Shown: positions 50,337-59,860, numbered from the stretch's first letter. The stretch: DNA of 63,371 nucleotides from a bacterium C-53 (GCA_003612525.1 RAZD01000022.1:1-63371); one strand, 5' to 3'. Notes: generated by a model not told the origin, from the sequence alone. Program-made: numbers and translations.

Positions 50337-50839
50337 GTACGATCACCCATTTCCTTTAGAGTTTCATCTACCAGCGTATTCTGAATCTCCGTATTCATGG
50401 AAGCGGCAACCACTTTACCTGCCATCATAGATGCGACGGAAATGATTTCCTGCTTCATGTCATCTACTGCTTTCTTCTTTTCCAATTCTGCTTCAACATG
50501 AGCTCTCTCAATAATCCGCGCGGCTTCCGCTTTCGCTTCATTTACGATTTTTGTCTCGTTTGCAACTGCTTTCTTTCTCGCCTCCGCAAGAATTTCTTCC
50601 GCTTCTTTATTGATTCCGCCAAGTTTCTGTTCGTACTCCGCTTTCAAAGCTGCCGCATCTTCTTTGTCTTTTGCCGCGGTGTCAAGGTCATTCTTAATTC
50701 CTTCCCTTCTTTTATTCAGGAATTCTCTTACCGGATTAAACAGACAATATGATGCTACAAGCACCAATACAAACACAGAAATCAGCGTCAGCACGGCATC
50801 ATGAATCAATTGGAAATCCAGGTCAAATAATCTCTCCAA
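50324..50839 (-). CDS. atpF: ATP synthase b subunit
   Basis: Peripheral stalk. One N-terminal membrane helix (VLTLISVFVLVLVASYCLF) then NPVREFLNKRREGI and a long charged helix rich in Ala/Glu/Lys. 171 residues. Overlaps atpH by 13 bases and follows atpE by 37. Confidence 0.94.
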   Translation of the reverse strand: MERLFDLDFQLIHDAVLTLISVFVLVLVASYCLFNPVREFLNKRREGIKNDLDTAAKDKEDAAALKAEYEQKLGGINKEAEEILAEARKKAVANETKIVNEAKAEAARIIERAHVEAELEKKKAVDDMKQEIISVASMMAGKVVAASMNTEIQNTLVDETLKEMGDRTWLS

Positions 50840-50876
50840 AATTCTGCCTCCTTTCGATTAATTTTGGGAAGCATTC

Positions 50877-51161
<285 letters not shown>

Positions 51162-51166
51162 TTAGA

Positions 51167-51880
51167 TTACTTATCCCCTATCGCATCTGTAATATATGTC
51201 ATTGTCAGCATACAGAATACATAGGTTTGAATTGCTCCTGAGAACAAATCAAAATACACATGGAGCGCTGCCGGCCATGCAATCGCAATCTTCGACAGCA
51301 AACTGTACACAAGCGCCATCATTACCGTCCCCGACAATACATTCGCAAACAAACGCAGCGAAAGCGAAATCGGTACCGCCACATCACCGATCACGTTAAT
51401 TGGCGCCCATATTGGCCACGGTTCACACAAGCCTTTTAAGAATCCGCTTACCTTCTGATACTTGATCTTATTAAAGAAGATCAGGCAAAACGTTATCACG
51501 CCAAGCGGAAGCGTCACCCCATAGTCAGCAGTCGGCGGCCTCAGGCCAAAAAGTCCCGAAATATTACTGAGCAGAATAAAAATAAAAATTGTGCCTATAT
51601 AATTGGCAAACTTTATGGCATTCTTACCCATTGATCCCTCTACAACACCATCGAGCAGCTCTACAACAAGCTCGGCAATGTTTTGAAATCCTCCCGGAAC
51701 CGCCTCAGCACGCAGCATTGATCGTTTCGCCAATACACAAAAAACAATAATGGACAAAATCACGATTGACATGCAGACATGAGTCGTCGTTATCCAGACT
51801 TCCTGACCGAATATATGGTACGAAAAAACTCCCTTGACCATAAAGTCCACTTCACCGGATAACAAAATCCCATTATTCAT
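51167..51880 (-). CDS. atpB: ATP synthase a subunit
   Basis: Stator half-channel subunit, 237 residues with 5-6 membrane helices. The essential Arg lies in ISLSLRLFANVLSG and the last helices carry YFDLFSGAIQTYVFCMLTMTYI. Translates ion flow into ring rotation with AtpE. 30 bases between atpB and atpE. Confidence 0.96.
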   Translation of the reverse strand: MNNGILLSGEVDFMVKGVFSYHIFGQEVWITTTHVCMSIVILSIIVFCVLAKRSMLRAEAVPGGFQNIAELVVELLDGVVEGSMGKNAIKFANYIGTIFIFILLSNISGLFGLRPPTADYGVTLPLGVITFCLIFFNKIKYQKVSGFLKGLCEPWPIWAPINVIGDVAVPISLSLRLFANVLSGTVMMALVYSLLSKIAIAWPAALHVYFDLFSGAIQTYVFCMLTMTYITDAIGDK

Positions 51881-51898
51881 ATATCTTCACCTCCTCAT

Positions 51899-52318
51899 TT
51901 AAGTTTCCTCACCAGTTCCTGTTATTTTTTCATATATGCTTTTGAAAAAAGGCTGTAGGTAAGCCGCAGCTTTCAACGAAAAAATTCCTATTACATAAGA
52001 AAGAGGGCTTCCAATGCCGGTAAAAAACAGCAAAAAAAATCCGCCCACAACTGCCAGATAACGAATTACGGCGTGGCTTCGTGTAATATTAGCCGCATCG
52101 CTCTCCTCAAGCATAAGCATTCTGCATATGGAATGATACATATGAACCGCCATAAATACGGCGGCCAGACATCCACACCATAACCCGGTTGAAAATACCG
52201 CCCGGTTATCTGCCAGGAAGATCCCCAGAACCTGCGCAACAATACCGTATAGTATGATTTCTGCGATCAGTATCACCAACGTCTCATCAAATTTTTTTAT
52301 TTTTTCCCTTATCATCAT
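51899..52318 (-). CDS. atpI: ATP synthase subunit I-like membrane protein
   Basis: 139 residues with four hydrophobic segments (VILIAEIILYGIVAQVLG, LWCGCLAAVFMAVHMY, VVGGFFLLFFTGIG and the last near YVIGIFSLKAAAYL). Position between atpZ and atpB and topology fit the ATP_synt_I group, which helps assemble the c-ring and may aid Mg2+ supply. It overlaps atpZ by 32 bases. Sequence similarity is weak in this family, so the assignment rests on context. Confidence 0.75.
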   Translation of the reverse strand: MMIREKIKKFDETLVILIAEIILYGIVAQVLGIFLADNRAVFSTGLWCGCLAAVFMAVHMYHSICRMLMLEESDAANITRSHAVIRYLAVVGGFFLLFFTGIGSPLSYVIGIFSLKAAAYLQPFFKSIYEKITGTGEET

Positions 52319-52523
52319 AGATATCCTTTGCCATTATATAAATATTCCGAAATCCTCCTGCAGCCCCTAAAAAAAACATCACAATAACTATGTAGGATGT
52401 ACCCAGACGCCGGTCCAGAAAAATTCCCAGGAAAGTACAAAGAAATATGGGCACCAGCATATTAATGCTGAACTGAGTTATTAATGTAAGTGATTTATAC
52501 ACATTTGGTTTATATTTTCTCAT
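52287..52523 (-). CDS. atpZ: AtpZ/AtpI-family protein, first gene of the ATP synthase operon
   Basis: 78-residue protein with two helices (LVPIFLCTFLGIFLDRRLG and IVIVMFFLGAAGGFRNIYIM). Family feature: ...NMLVPIF...FLDRRLGTS. Start is the ATG giving MRKYKPNVYKS. A TATAAT ends only 9 bases upstream, so the transcript would carry only a few bases before the ATG; no ribosome site is visible. A longer reading through the promoter is unlikely. Overlaps atpI by 32 bases. Confidence 0.8.
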   Translation of the reverse strand: MRKYKPNVYKSLTLITQFSINMLVPIFLCTFLGIFLDRRLGTSYIVIVMFFLGAAGGFRNIYIMAKDIYDDKGKNKKI

Positions 52524-52532
52524 ACACACATC

Positions 52533-52560
52533 ATTATACCATTTTTGTGCATAAAGTCCA
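52533..52560 (-). promoter_or_regulatory. promoter of the ATP synthase operon, near-leaderless
   Basis: Minus-strand TGGACT (52555-52560), 16-base spacer, TATAAT (52533-52538). The transcription start would be about 3 bases before the atpZ ATG. Confidence 0.6.
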
Positions 52561-52608
52561 GCAAAAGGTTTTACATTGAAAATATATTTATTTTTTCCAA
52601 ATAAGGAA

Positions 52609-52637
52609 TAGACTTTTATTATTCTCACGTTTATACT
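52609..52637 (+). promoter_or_regulatory. promoter of the DUF402 gene
   Basis: TAGACT (52609-52614), 17-base spacer, TATACT (52632-52637), divergent from the ATP synthase promoter. Confidence 0.6.
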
Positions 52638-52665
52638 TAAAATAAATGTATTTTAAGGAGAACTT

Positions 52666-53142
52666 ATGCAAAAACCGATTCTATTCCGCAGACGTATCAT
52701 CCCCGAAGAGTGTATCCTTTTAAAAGATGATGAAATACTTTTTTACAATATGGATATTATTGTGACAAAATGGAACACGCTTCATCCAAAAAAGAAGCTT
52801 CATCACGGTTATTCCTGCTACTTCTTAAATGAGGGGTATAAGGTGAGCAAATTTCTTTATGAGGATAATCGTTTGCTTTACTGGTACTGTGATATTATTG
52901 ACTATGAGTACCGTATCGATACGGGCGAATATATTGTCCGTGATCTTCTGGCCGATGTTATCGTTTATCCTGACGGATTCGTCAAAGTAGTCGACCTTGA
53001 TGAATTTGAAAAAGCGCTGGAAAATGGCAGCATCACCTTTGAAGATGTGAAAAAGGCGCTCCGAAGTCTGGACAAACTTCTTAAAATTATTTATAACGGT
53101 GAATTTGAAACCCTGAAAAAAGAAATAGAAACCAGAGAATAA
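52666..53142 (+). CDS. DUF402 domain protein
   Basis: 158-residue cytosolic protein of the DUF402/FAU1-like barrel. The typical pattern RLLYWYCDIIDYEYRIDTGEYIVRDLLADVIVYPDG (in parts: WYCDI, DLLADVIV, VVDLDE) is complete. Members include nucleoside-phosphate hydrolases, but function here is unproven. AAGGAG 5 bases before ATG. Stands alone, divergent from the atp operon and convergent with the wall hydrolase. Confidence 0.85.
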   Translation: MQKPILFRRRIIPEECILLKDDEILFYNMDIIVTKWNTLHPKKKLHHGYSCYFLNEGYKVSKFLYEDNRLLYWYCDIIDYEYRIDTGEYIVRDLLADVIVYPDGFVKVVDLDEFEKALENGSITFEDVKKALRSLDKLLKIIYNGEFETLKKEIETRE

Positions 53143-53175
53143 CTTACTCCGGTTTCTAAACTATATGCTTTCATT

Positions 53176-54333
53176 CTAATAAAAAACATGGTTTCCTATT
53201 ATAGTTCCCTGGATCTCAGGAATCACGGTTCTGAAAAACAGGCAATCACCAATATTATTTGCTCCGGCAAGCACTTCATCAGCCGCTCTTAAGCACGTCT
53301 CATTTGCTCCGGCCGCCAGACGCATGGCAAGTCTTCCGCTCGCCACCGGAGCGAATTGCCCTGATTGGTAAATAACACCCACAATGGTATCCGGATAAAC
53401 ACCGCTACGTGCTCTGTTTAGAACGACAGAGCCCACAGCAATTTTACCCTCCCACGGTTCACCGTCCGCCTCGCACTGAATCAGACACGCGAGAAGTTCC
53501 CGGTCACTGACGTCAATATTGATTTCGGATAAATCCTTTTTCCGCATCTGAGCTGCTCTTCGTGCAATTTCCTTCTCTTTTTCAAGCTGTACCTTAAGTG
53601 TGGCTATATCGTTTTCCTTCGCATGAATCGCTGTTTCATAGAGAAGAGCCTCCTGCTCTGTAGCAGAAATCTGCCCGGAATAGCCGGAAATGCTGCTGCT
53701 CGTATCGTCAATCAGTCCCTGCACTTTTTCCTGCTCTTTTGACGCTTCTTCCCGGAGTTTTTGAAGCTCTGCCTCTTCCTCTTCCAGTTCGGCTTTGCGT
53801 CTCGCTGTTTCTTCCTTTAATTCCGTCAGCTTTTCAAGCATTTTCTGATCATACTCGTTTACCTTTTCAATATACGTTGCACGATTTAAAAAGTCACCAA
53901 AATTCGCATTCGCAAAGAAAAGCTCCTCATAGGAACTGTCCCCTTTTTCGTACATTCGTTTAATACGGACTTTCATATACGCATACTGCGTATCCATTTC
54001 TTCTATAACCTCTGAAAGTTCCTGCGTCTTCTTCTCTATCTGTTCTTCTTTTTCTGTAAGCTGACTTTCCAGCTCTGAAAGCCTTTTACTAATCTTCTCC
54101 AAATTCTCATTCAGTTCTGAAAGTTTGTCCTGAAGCTGCATTTTTGAATTTCTAAGTCCGTTCAGCCTTCCTTCTGTCTCTGAAAGCTTGCCTTCTGTCT
54201 CCTGCTTTTCTCTTTCAGCCTCTTTAATTTTTTCTGATGTCGTCTTGGCATACACAGCCGAAGGCAGCGCTGACAGTATAACTGCAAATAAGACGAATAC
54301 TGCTGTCTGCTTTTTCCATATATGTTTTCTCAT
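53176..54333 (-). CDS. secreted coiled-coil protein with SleB-type cell-wall hydrolase domain
   Basis: 385 residues. Signal peptide about 1-29 (ends VYAKT). Residues 33-265 form long coiled coils like the PcsB N-terminus (KQETEGKLSETEGRLNGLRN ... ). The C-terminus (about 280-385) is a Hydrolase_2/SleB domain: LACLIQCEADGEPWEGKIAV with the catalytic Glu, SVVLNRARSG and FFRTVIPEI. Known role of the domain: lytic cleavage of cortex peptidoglycan in germination or wall remodelling. The coil suggests regulation through FtsEX-like partners; inferred. Confidence 0.88.
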   Translation of the reverse strand: MRKHIWKKQTAVFVLFAVILSALPSAVYAKTTSEKIKEAEREKQETEGKLSETEGRLNGLRNSKMQLQDKLSELNENLEKISKRLSELESQLTEKEEQIEKKTQELSEVIEEMDTQYAYMKVRIKRMYEKGDSSYEELFFANANFGDFLNRATYIEKVNEYDQKMLEKLTELKEETARRKAELEEEEAELQKLREEASKEQEKVQGLIDDTSSSISGYSGQISATEQEALLYETAIHAKENDIATLKVQLEKEKEIARRAAQMRKKDLSEINIDVSDRELLACLIQCEADGEPWEGKIAVGSVVLNRARSGVYPDTIVGVIYQSGQFAPVASGRLAMRLAAGANETCLRAADEVLAGANNIGDCLFFRTVIPEIQGTIIGNHVFY

Positions 54334-54354
54334 ACGCTGATTCTTATCCTTAAA

Positions 54355-54840
54355 CTACAGTACCATTTGCACTACCCTCCCGGTACGTTGGTACTGGTAA
54401 TATTTTACGCCTGCACTGTCAAACATCCTCTTGGATGCAATATTGGAAGGAGTTCCCGCATATTTGTCGCTATCGTATATCACAGTCCGGATACCCGCCT
54501 GAATAATCGCCTTTGCACACTCGTTGCAGGGAAAAAGCGATACATAGATTTTGGCCCTCTCGAGACTTCCGCCGCGATAATTCAATATGGCATTCAACTC
54601 ACTATGCGTCGAATAAAAGTATTTATTATCCAGTGGTTCCCCTTCTCTGCACCACGGATACTCATCATCAGAACACCCATTCGGAAAACCATTGTATCCC
54701 ATTGACAATATTTTATTGTCTTCACTCACAATGCACGCTCCAACCTGCGTATTTGGGTCTTTTGAACGCATGCCTGAAAGTATCGACACTCCCATAAAAT
54801 ATTCATCCCATGAAATATAGTCCTGTCTCTTTTCACTCAT
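54355..54840 (-). CDS. dCMP deaminase (ComEB-like)
   Basis: Zinc deaminase converting dCMP to dUMP for thymidylate synthesis. Zn motif: THSELNAI (His, catalytic Glu) and LFPCNECAK (two Cys). N-terminus MSEKRQDYISWDEYFMGV; the alternative ATG 8 codons upstream is equally weak for ribosome binding (AGGG at 10 bases for the chosen one), so the start is uncertain. 161 residues. Part of the set rpiB-ywlC near the ATP synthase, a gene order partly shared with Bacillus. Confidence 0.9.
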   Translation of the reverse strand: MSEKRQDYISWDEYFMGVSILSGMRSKDPNTQVGACIVSEDNKILSMGYNGFPNGCSDDEYPWCREGEPLDNKYFYSTHSELNAILNYRGGSLERAKIYVSLFPCNECAKAIIQAGIRTVIYDSDKYAGTPSNIASKRMFDSAGVKYYQYQRTGRVVQMVL

Positions 54841-54882
54841 CTCACAACAGCCCTGCCTCTCCATAATCCGCCGGATTCTTTC

Positions 54883-55317
54883 TTAAAGTTCCGCGTCCAG
54901 CATTGCCACTCTTCTGCAATGTTTTTCTTCGCCTGAAAACTGCGTATCGAGAAAGATATCCGTAATTTCCTCCGCCAAACCCGGTCCGATCATATTCGCG
55001 CCGAGAGCCAATACATTCGCATCGTTATGCAGACGTGTCATTTTAGCCATCAAACCATTTGTACAAAGTGCGCATCTGACCCCCTTTACCTTATTTGCCA
55101 CCATTGAAATTCCAATACCTGTCGTACAGATCACAATGCCTTTCTCACATTCGCCATCTGCAACTGCTTTGGCAACAGCACGTCCGTATATGGGATAATC
55201 ACAGGAACTCTTATCCTGGCATCCCATGTCTTTTACTTCCATTCCCCGCTCTTTCAGGTGCGAAATGATGAACTGCTTCAATTCAAATCCGCCATGATCG
55301 CTTCCGATTGCTATCAT
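54883..55317 (-). CDS. rpiB: ribose-5-phosphate isomerase B
   Basis: Interconverts ribose-5-P and ribulose-5-P. RpiB/LacAB family marks: GSDHGGFELKQFI, CDYPIYGRAVAKAV, the active-site ICTTGIGISMVANKV and NDANVLALGANMIGPG. 144 residues. 29 bases after tsaC/ywlC. Confidence 0.94.
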   Translation of the reverse strand: MIAIGSDHGGFELKQFIISHLKERGMEVKDMGCQDKSSCDYPIYGRAVAKAVADGECEKGIVICTTGIGISMVANKVKGVRCALCTNGLMAKMTRLHNDANVLALGANMIGPGLAEEITDIFLDTQFSGEEKHCRRVAMLDAEL

Positions 55318-55346
55318 ATCATCTGCCTCCGTTTCAAAATTTTTAT

Positions 55347-56402
55347 CTAAATTGTATCTATTACGTTGTGACCCGCCGCTTTCAGCAGACGGTTCATAAT
55401 CGCCGCGCCCATTTGAGGAGTATCAAATTCCTCGGAATAAATAAACTCAGCCCCCATCGTATCAAACTCCCTCAGAATCGCGTAAAGACGCCGTGCAATC
55501 CCCTCTTCATCCTCGCGCGTTCCAATACTCTTTACATTTGCACAGTTGTATCTGGCTTTTGTTTCATCCGTCGCTATCACCGCTGTCTTTTTCCCCGCTG
55601 ACTCTTTCTCCCTGACAAGACAGTTAATCTTTGACACAACACTCTCCGTATCGCCCCTTACCAGCGACAGCAAACCTTTCGGTGCATAATGCCTGTATTT
55701 CATTCCCGGCGCTTTGGGGCGGATGCCTTCCTTCGGCTTCTGGCTGACCGCCGGGTCCATTATGACTTTTCCTAATACTTTGGCAAGCATCTCCTCATTT
55801 ACAAACCCGGGCCTTAGAATCATCGGCACATCAGCTGTCAGGTCTATAATTGTTGATTCCACACCAATTCCAACGGCGCCGCCATCCAGAATCAGATCAA
55901 TTCTGCCATTCATATCTTCAAAGACATGCTGAGCAGTCGTAGGGCTGGGCCTTCCTGAAATATTTGCACTCGGCGCAGCAATATATCCGCCTGCCGCGCG
56001 AATAAATTCAAGAGCCGCTTTATGATTCGGCATCCGGACAGCCACAGTCGATAAACCTCCCGTCGTTTCTTTGGGCACCATATCTGTCTTCTCAAATATC
56101 ATTGTCAGCGGGCCCGGCCAAAAATGTTCCGAAAGGCGCAGCGCATACTCCGGCACATATTTTACAATGCGAAAAAGAGCTTCTATGTCTGCAATATGAA
56201 CAATCAGAGGATTATCAGACGGGCGCCCTTTCGCCGCATAGATTTTCTCCGACGCTTCCCTGTTCAAAGCATCTGCGCCCAAACCATACACAGTTTCCGT
56301 GGGAAATGCCACAAGCCCTCCCCCACTGATGACATCAGCCGCCTCCCTTAACAGCCTGAGATCGGACTGTGTCCCTGTTAATATACGGAGTTTTGTATTC
56401 AT
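55347..56402 (-). CDS. tsaC: L-threonylcarbamoyladenylate synthase (Sua5/YwlC type)
   Basis: Makes L-threonylcarbamoyl-AMP, the first step of t6A37 tRNA modification. YrdC domain: GGLVAFPTETVYGLGADAL, AKGRPSDNPLIVHI, FWPGPLTMIFEK, APSANISGRPSPTTAQHV. Residues about 230-351 form the Sua5-specific C-terminal domain, so it is the long Sua5 form. 351 residues. Transcribed with rpiB. Confidence 0.94.
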   Translation of the reverse strand: MNTKLRILTGTQSDLRLLREAADVISGGGLVAFPTETVYGLGADALNREASEKIYAAKGRPSDNPLIVHIADIEALFRIVKYVPEYALRLSEHFWPGPLTMIFEKTDMVPKETTGGLSTVAVRMPNHKAALEFIRAAGGYIAAPSANISGRPSPTTAQHVFEDMNGRIDLILDGGAVGIGVESTIIDLTADVPMILRPGFVNEEMLAKVLGKVIMDPAVSQKPKEGIRPKAPGMKYRHYAPKGLLSLVRGDTESVVSKINCLVREKESAGKKTAVIATDETKARYNCANVKSIGTREDEEGIARRLYAILREFDTMGAEFIYSEEFDTPQMGAAIMNRLLKAAGHNVIDTI

Positions 56403-56445
56403 TCTTAATTCTTCCTTAATTTATTTCTCTTCACTGTCATGAACA

Positions 56446-57147
56446 TTATACCACACTTTTGCTTTCATTCAAGTACCTCATAATTCCAAGCGCAATATTC
56501 CAGGCCATTTTCTCCTGATATTCTTCTTCTATTAAAAGTGCCGCCTCCTCCCAGTTTGATAGAAACCCACATTCAACAATCACAGTTGGAACCGTTGTCT
56601 CCTTTAATAGATAATAGGAAGTATTTGCTTTCGCAACACGCCGATTATCCGGGTCTACTCCGGTTATCAGCTGGTCCTGAAGGATATCGGCAAGTTTTTT
56701 CCCTGCTTCTGAAGAACCGTGATAAAAGACCTGGGCCCCTTTTACCCCTTCCTCATGGTAGCTGTTCTGATGAATGCTCACAGCGAATACCGCACCGGAC
56801 TCTTCAATCTTTTGAAGTCTTCGCTTTAGGTCCTGCACTTTTTTATTCCGCACTCCTTCATCATTCAGTCCGGTATCACTTTCACGTGTCATGATCACAT
56901 GGATATCATTCTGTTGAAGATACTGGCTGACCAGTTTTGCGATTGACAAATTGATATCTTTCTCCAGAGCCTGATTCACCCCTACTTTTCCCGGATCTGC
57001 ACCCCCATGTCCGGCATCAATAACTACCGTTTTTATCTCTTTTGTCATCCGCATCGTTTGTGCATATCTGACTCCATGAACCGTAATCAGACCTATCGCT
57101 GCAAGTACAATAGCCCCCAGAATAATTTCCTTTTTTTTCTGTTCCAT
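56446..57147 (-). CDS. cwlD: N-acetylmuramoyl-L-alanine amidase CwlD
   Basis: Cuts the peptide from muramic acid during spore cortex formation, needed for muramic-delta-lactam. N-terminal membrane anchor, then Amidase_3 marks: VVIDAGHGGADPG (His), Glu in EKDINLSIAK, SIHQNSYHE (His) and IVECGFLSN (Glu). 233 residues from an ATG with GGGGGAA 5-6 bases upstream. 2-gene context with a GH18 wall protein upstream. Confidence 0.93.
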   Translation of the reverse strand: MEQKKKEIILGAIVLAAIGLITVHGVRYAQTMRMTKEIKTVVIDAGHGGADPGKVGVNQALEKDINLSIAKLVSQYLQQNDIHVIMTRESDTGLNDEGVRNKKVQDLKRRLQKIEESGAVFAVSIHQNSYHEEGVKGAQVFYHGSSEAGKKLADILQDQLITGVDPDNRRVAKANTSYYLLKETTVPTVIVECGFLSNWEEAALLIEEEYQEKMAWNIALGIMRYLNESKSVV

Positions 57148-57288
57148 ATGATTCCCCCGCATTAATTTTACGAATGGATATGGCCCGCATTACCAATACA
57201 GGCATTGCGAGCCAAAGTTCATGCATTAATATATTTTATGAAACAGAATACAGAAAATGAAAAATCAGGGTCGATTTATTCATCTTTA

Positions 57289-59019
57289 TCACAGATATTT
57301 TTGTATCACTTCCCATACGGAAGACTTTTCAAACCCAAGCTTCCAGCACGCTACTCCAGCCAGATTATTGTTCTTGATCAGTTGCATCTTTACATCAATA
57401 GATGCCTCATCCTCAAGCCAGATCTTAACAAGTGCATTATCAAGCTGGAATTCTGCATAATTCTGGGCGGCCATATCATCCCACTGGGCTGTTACCCCAT
57501 GATCTGCAATTAATTTTTCTGCTGCTGCCATTCCAACCGCCTCACTTGTGACATTCATTGTATAGGTTGAATCCTGCTCAAGCTCCGCCTGCGTTTTTGC
57601 CGTTTCCTTCCATATCCTTGTATAAAATGGAATCGCGTTAATGACTTTCTCTGCCGGCACATCCTTCAAAGTCTGTTCAATACCATCTCTTACAAAATCA
57701 ACTGAAGCCACGGAGCCACTTTCTTTTGAGCCGGCATAATGTTCGTCATATCCCATTATAATTACATAATCAGCAAACTTCCCCTGCGTCGCACGATTGT
57801 AATGTTCCGTATACTCTTTCGGTACATAATTATCAACGGAAAGGACAATTCCCCTTTCTCTGCATGGTATGGACAGCTCCCTGATAAACTGCGCAAAATG
57901 ATCACCTGTTTCTGTAGACAGATTTTCAAAATCCACATTAATTCCGTCAAGCTGCAATTCCCCCGCCTTGCCAATCAACTCCTGAATCAGTACCGCACGT
58001 TTTGATGTATAGGATAAGACCTCATACGTATCTGTCTCAGGATTAAAATTATCCGCAAGCCCCCATACTTCGAGTCCCATCTCATGCGCCTGCTGCACAT
58101 ACGAAGCGCTTGCAATTGATGAAATATGGCCTTCGTTATCAGACAGGGAAAACCATGTCGGCGAAATCACATTGACCCCCAGGGTCTGCGCCATCACATC
58201 CGTCAATGTCCCGTTCGCTGCTTCATTTGTTACCTGATGCCACCCCAGACAAATTTTTGAATCCCGCGTCTGTGAAGGAAATACCATGTCTGCCACATTC
58301 ATAACAGGATTTTCCTGCTCCTCACGGTAATTATCAAGCATTTTATTTTCCATGTAGCCCAGATATCCGTCTGCCGACTTTACCTGAGTCCAGGCATCCT
58401 GCGAATCAAGAACTTCTACTACATCCCCGGAAGCTGCCTCCGTCAATACCGGACTTTTCGTATCCGGCGCAAGACGTACCTGCGTATTTTTCGTAACATC
58501 TGCTCGATTCACCGTACCCCATTTGTATTTTATCTCCAAATGGTTGGGAGTATCGTACGCATTATACTCCAAATTTGTATATTTCTTTACATAGTCAAGC
58601 GCAAGATAAACCGTATCATTACGTTCGATAAATTCATTGCTTCCGGAATCCGCACGAATTGTTTCCGTCGGAGTAGTATATAAAAGAAGCTTTTCATTGC
58701 TGTCAAAATAAAAATTATCATTCAGTTTGTCTTTTACCATTGAATAACTGATATAATAACGATCATTTTCGATAATAGCCTTTTCATCACTATACGCATT
58801 ATCCAGCAGCACCGCCGCTTCATTCTCTTCCTCGAGCCCAAAATATTCATTCAAATCGGCCTTCTCCGTCGAATGAGAATATTTTTGAAGCAAACCGGTT
58901 GCCGCACTAAATACAATAACAACCGCTATCAATACAAGAGCCACCATAATTGGAATCAATCTTCTGATGATTCTCCTCCTGACACGTTTTGATTTTTTTC
59001 TACCTTTGCCCTCTGCCAT
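57289..59019 (-). CDS. membrane-anchored GH18 wall glycosidase with SH3 domain
   Basis: 576 residues. Basic start then one membrane anchor (about 22-42), a copper-amine-oxidase-N-like region (about 80-160), a bacterial SH3 domain (about 165-225: TQVRLAPDTKSPVL, WTQVKSADGYLGYM), and a GH18 barrel with the catalytic LDGINVDFENL (DxxDxE) and VIIMGYDEHYAG. Like YaaH/SleL-type spore enzymes it more likely cleaves peptidoglycan than chitin. ATG chosen at MAEGKGRKKS; an earlier ATG lies too close to the ribosome site. Confidence 0.88.
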   Translation of the reverse strand: MAEGKGRKKSKRVRRRIIRRLIPIMVALVLIAVVIVFSAATGLLQKYSHSTEKADLNEYFGLEEENEAAVLLDNAYSDEKAIIENDRYYISYSMVKDKLNDNFYFDSNEKLLLYTTPTETIRADSGSNEFIERNDTVYLALDYVKKYTNLEYNAYDTPNHLEIKYKWGTVNRADVTKNTQVRLAPDTKSPVLTEAASGDVVEVLDSQDAWTQVKSADGYLGYMENKMLDNYREEQENPVMNVADMVFPSQTRDSKICLGWHQVTNEAANGTLTDVMAQTLGVNVISPTWFSLSDNEGHISSIASASYVQQAHEMGLEVWGLADNFNPETDTYEVLSYTSKRAVLIQELIGKAGELQLDGINVDFENLSTETGDHFAQFIRELSIPCRERGIVLSVDNYVPKEYTEHYNRATQGKFADYVIIMGYDEHYAGSKESGSVASVDFVRDGIEQTLKDVPAEKVINAIPFYTRIWKETAKTQAELEQDSTYTMNVTSEAVGMAAAEKLIADHGVTAQWDDMAAQNYAEFQLDNALVKIWLEDEASIDVKMQLIKNNNLAGVACWKLGFEKSSVWEVIQKYL

Positions 59020-59210
59020 AAAAGTAACCATGCCTTTCCATTATCTGCAATTGTCTTATTATAACAAAATTTTAACATTGCGTCACTAAAAAATGACAAA
59101 AACCTTCCCGGTTATCATCCACCCGATATTTTTCCCCGATTGTCAGCTGCTGTTTAGCAAAGAGGGGCGCATACAACACGACTGCCAATAGAATCCCTGA
59201 CCGGTCCGTA

Positions 59211-59429
59211 CTACATGGCATCAATCTTGTCATACCTGACCTGCACCAAACTGCCCTCGTCATCTCTGACATAATCCGCCATGTAAACATTTTCTTCCTT
59301 TACCAATACAGCATCCACAACCTCAAGCGGTGTAGACTTTTTTCCTGCCAGATAAAGAGAAATTCCATTGTTTACATGATTTTCCAATGTTTGAAACAAC
59401 TCGAACTCCATCTGCATTTTATCATTCAT
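59211..59429 (-). CDS. small hypothetical protein (72 aa)
   Basis: Function unrecognised. Soluble and acidic. MNDKMQMEFELFQTLENHV, then GKKSTPLEVVDAVLVKEENVYMADYVRDDEGSLVQVRYDKID, a short beta-rich pattern (given in pieces: LEVVDAVLV, VYMADYV, LVQVRYDKI). Strong ribosome site AAAGGAG 8 bases before the ATG supports translation. 190 bases upstream of the GH18 gene on the same strand. Confidence 0.7.
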   Translation of the reverse strand: MNDKMQMEFELFQTLENHVNNGISLYLAGKKSTPLEVVDAVLVKEENVYMADYVRDDEGSLVQVRYDKIDAM

Positions 59430-59456
59430 GGAAATGACTCCTTTCTCCATCTGCAT

Positions 59457-59860
59457 GTTCCTTTTTATAAAAGAGGTTGTGATATATTTTCACACAGACA
59501 GGAGCTTATTTTGATTGAAATTCCAAAAGATGTGGATACTACGTAAGAGATGCGAAAAGGTGCGCAGTCAGAGATCTTTAACTTCCATTAAAAATTAAAT
59601 CATTATATTGTGAATGGTCATAACCTGAATCTTGGAAAATTAATGATTGGCTTTCGCCTGCTTGATATTCCTAATTTAAAGGAATAAGATAAAAAAAGAA
59701 TTGCTCTCAAAAATGACGAATAACTGCTAATGACATGCCTCCCTCTGCACCATAGTTTGTTCGGCATCTCTTATTTTTACAATATATAACAATTCTGTTG
59801 GAAATGCAAGCCAAAATATTAAATTTTTTATAAAAAGATAAAGAAAGCCTGTAAGCACTA
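59457..59860. other. gene-free AT-rich region upstream of mecA
   Basis: About 400 bases with no convincing coding frame on either strand. Only short stop-bounded frames are present and none has a ribosome site. I see no tRNA or recognised structured RNA. Confidence 0.5.

Noticed and set aside
57289-59019. GH18 protein as a chitinase feeding the chitobiose locus
   Set aside because: SH3 and anchor domains and the cwlD neighbour point to peptidoglycan, and it lies 30 kb from the locus.
59072-59290. Minus-strand frame overlapping the 72-residue gene
   Set aside because: No ribosome site and no recognisable pattern; it is a shadow of the neighbouring frame.
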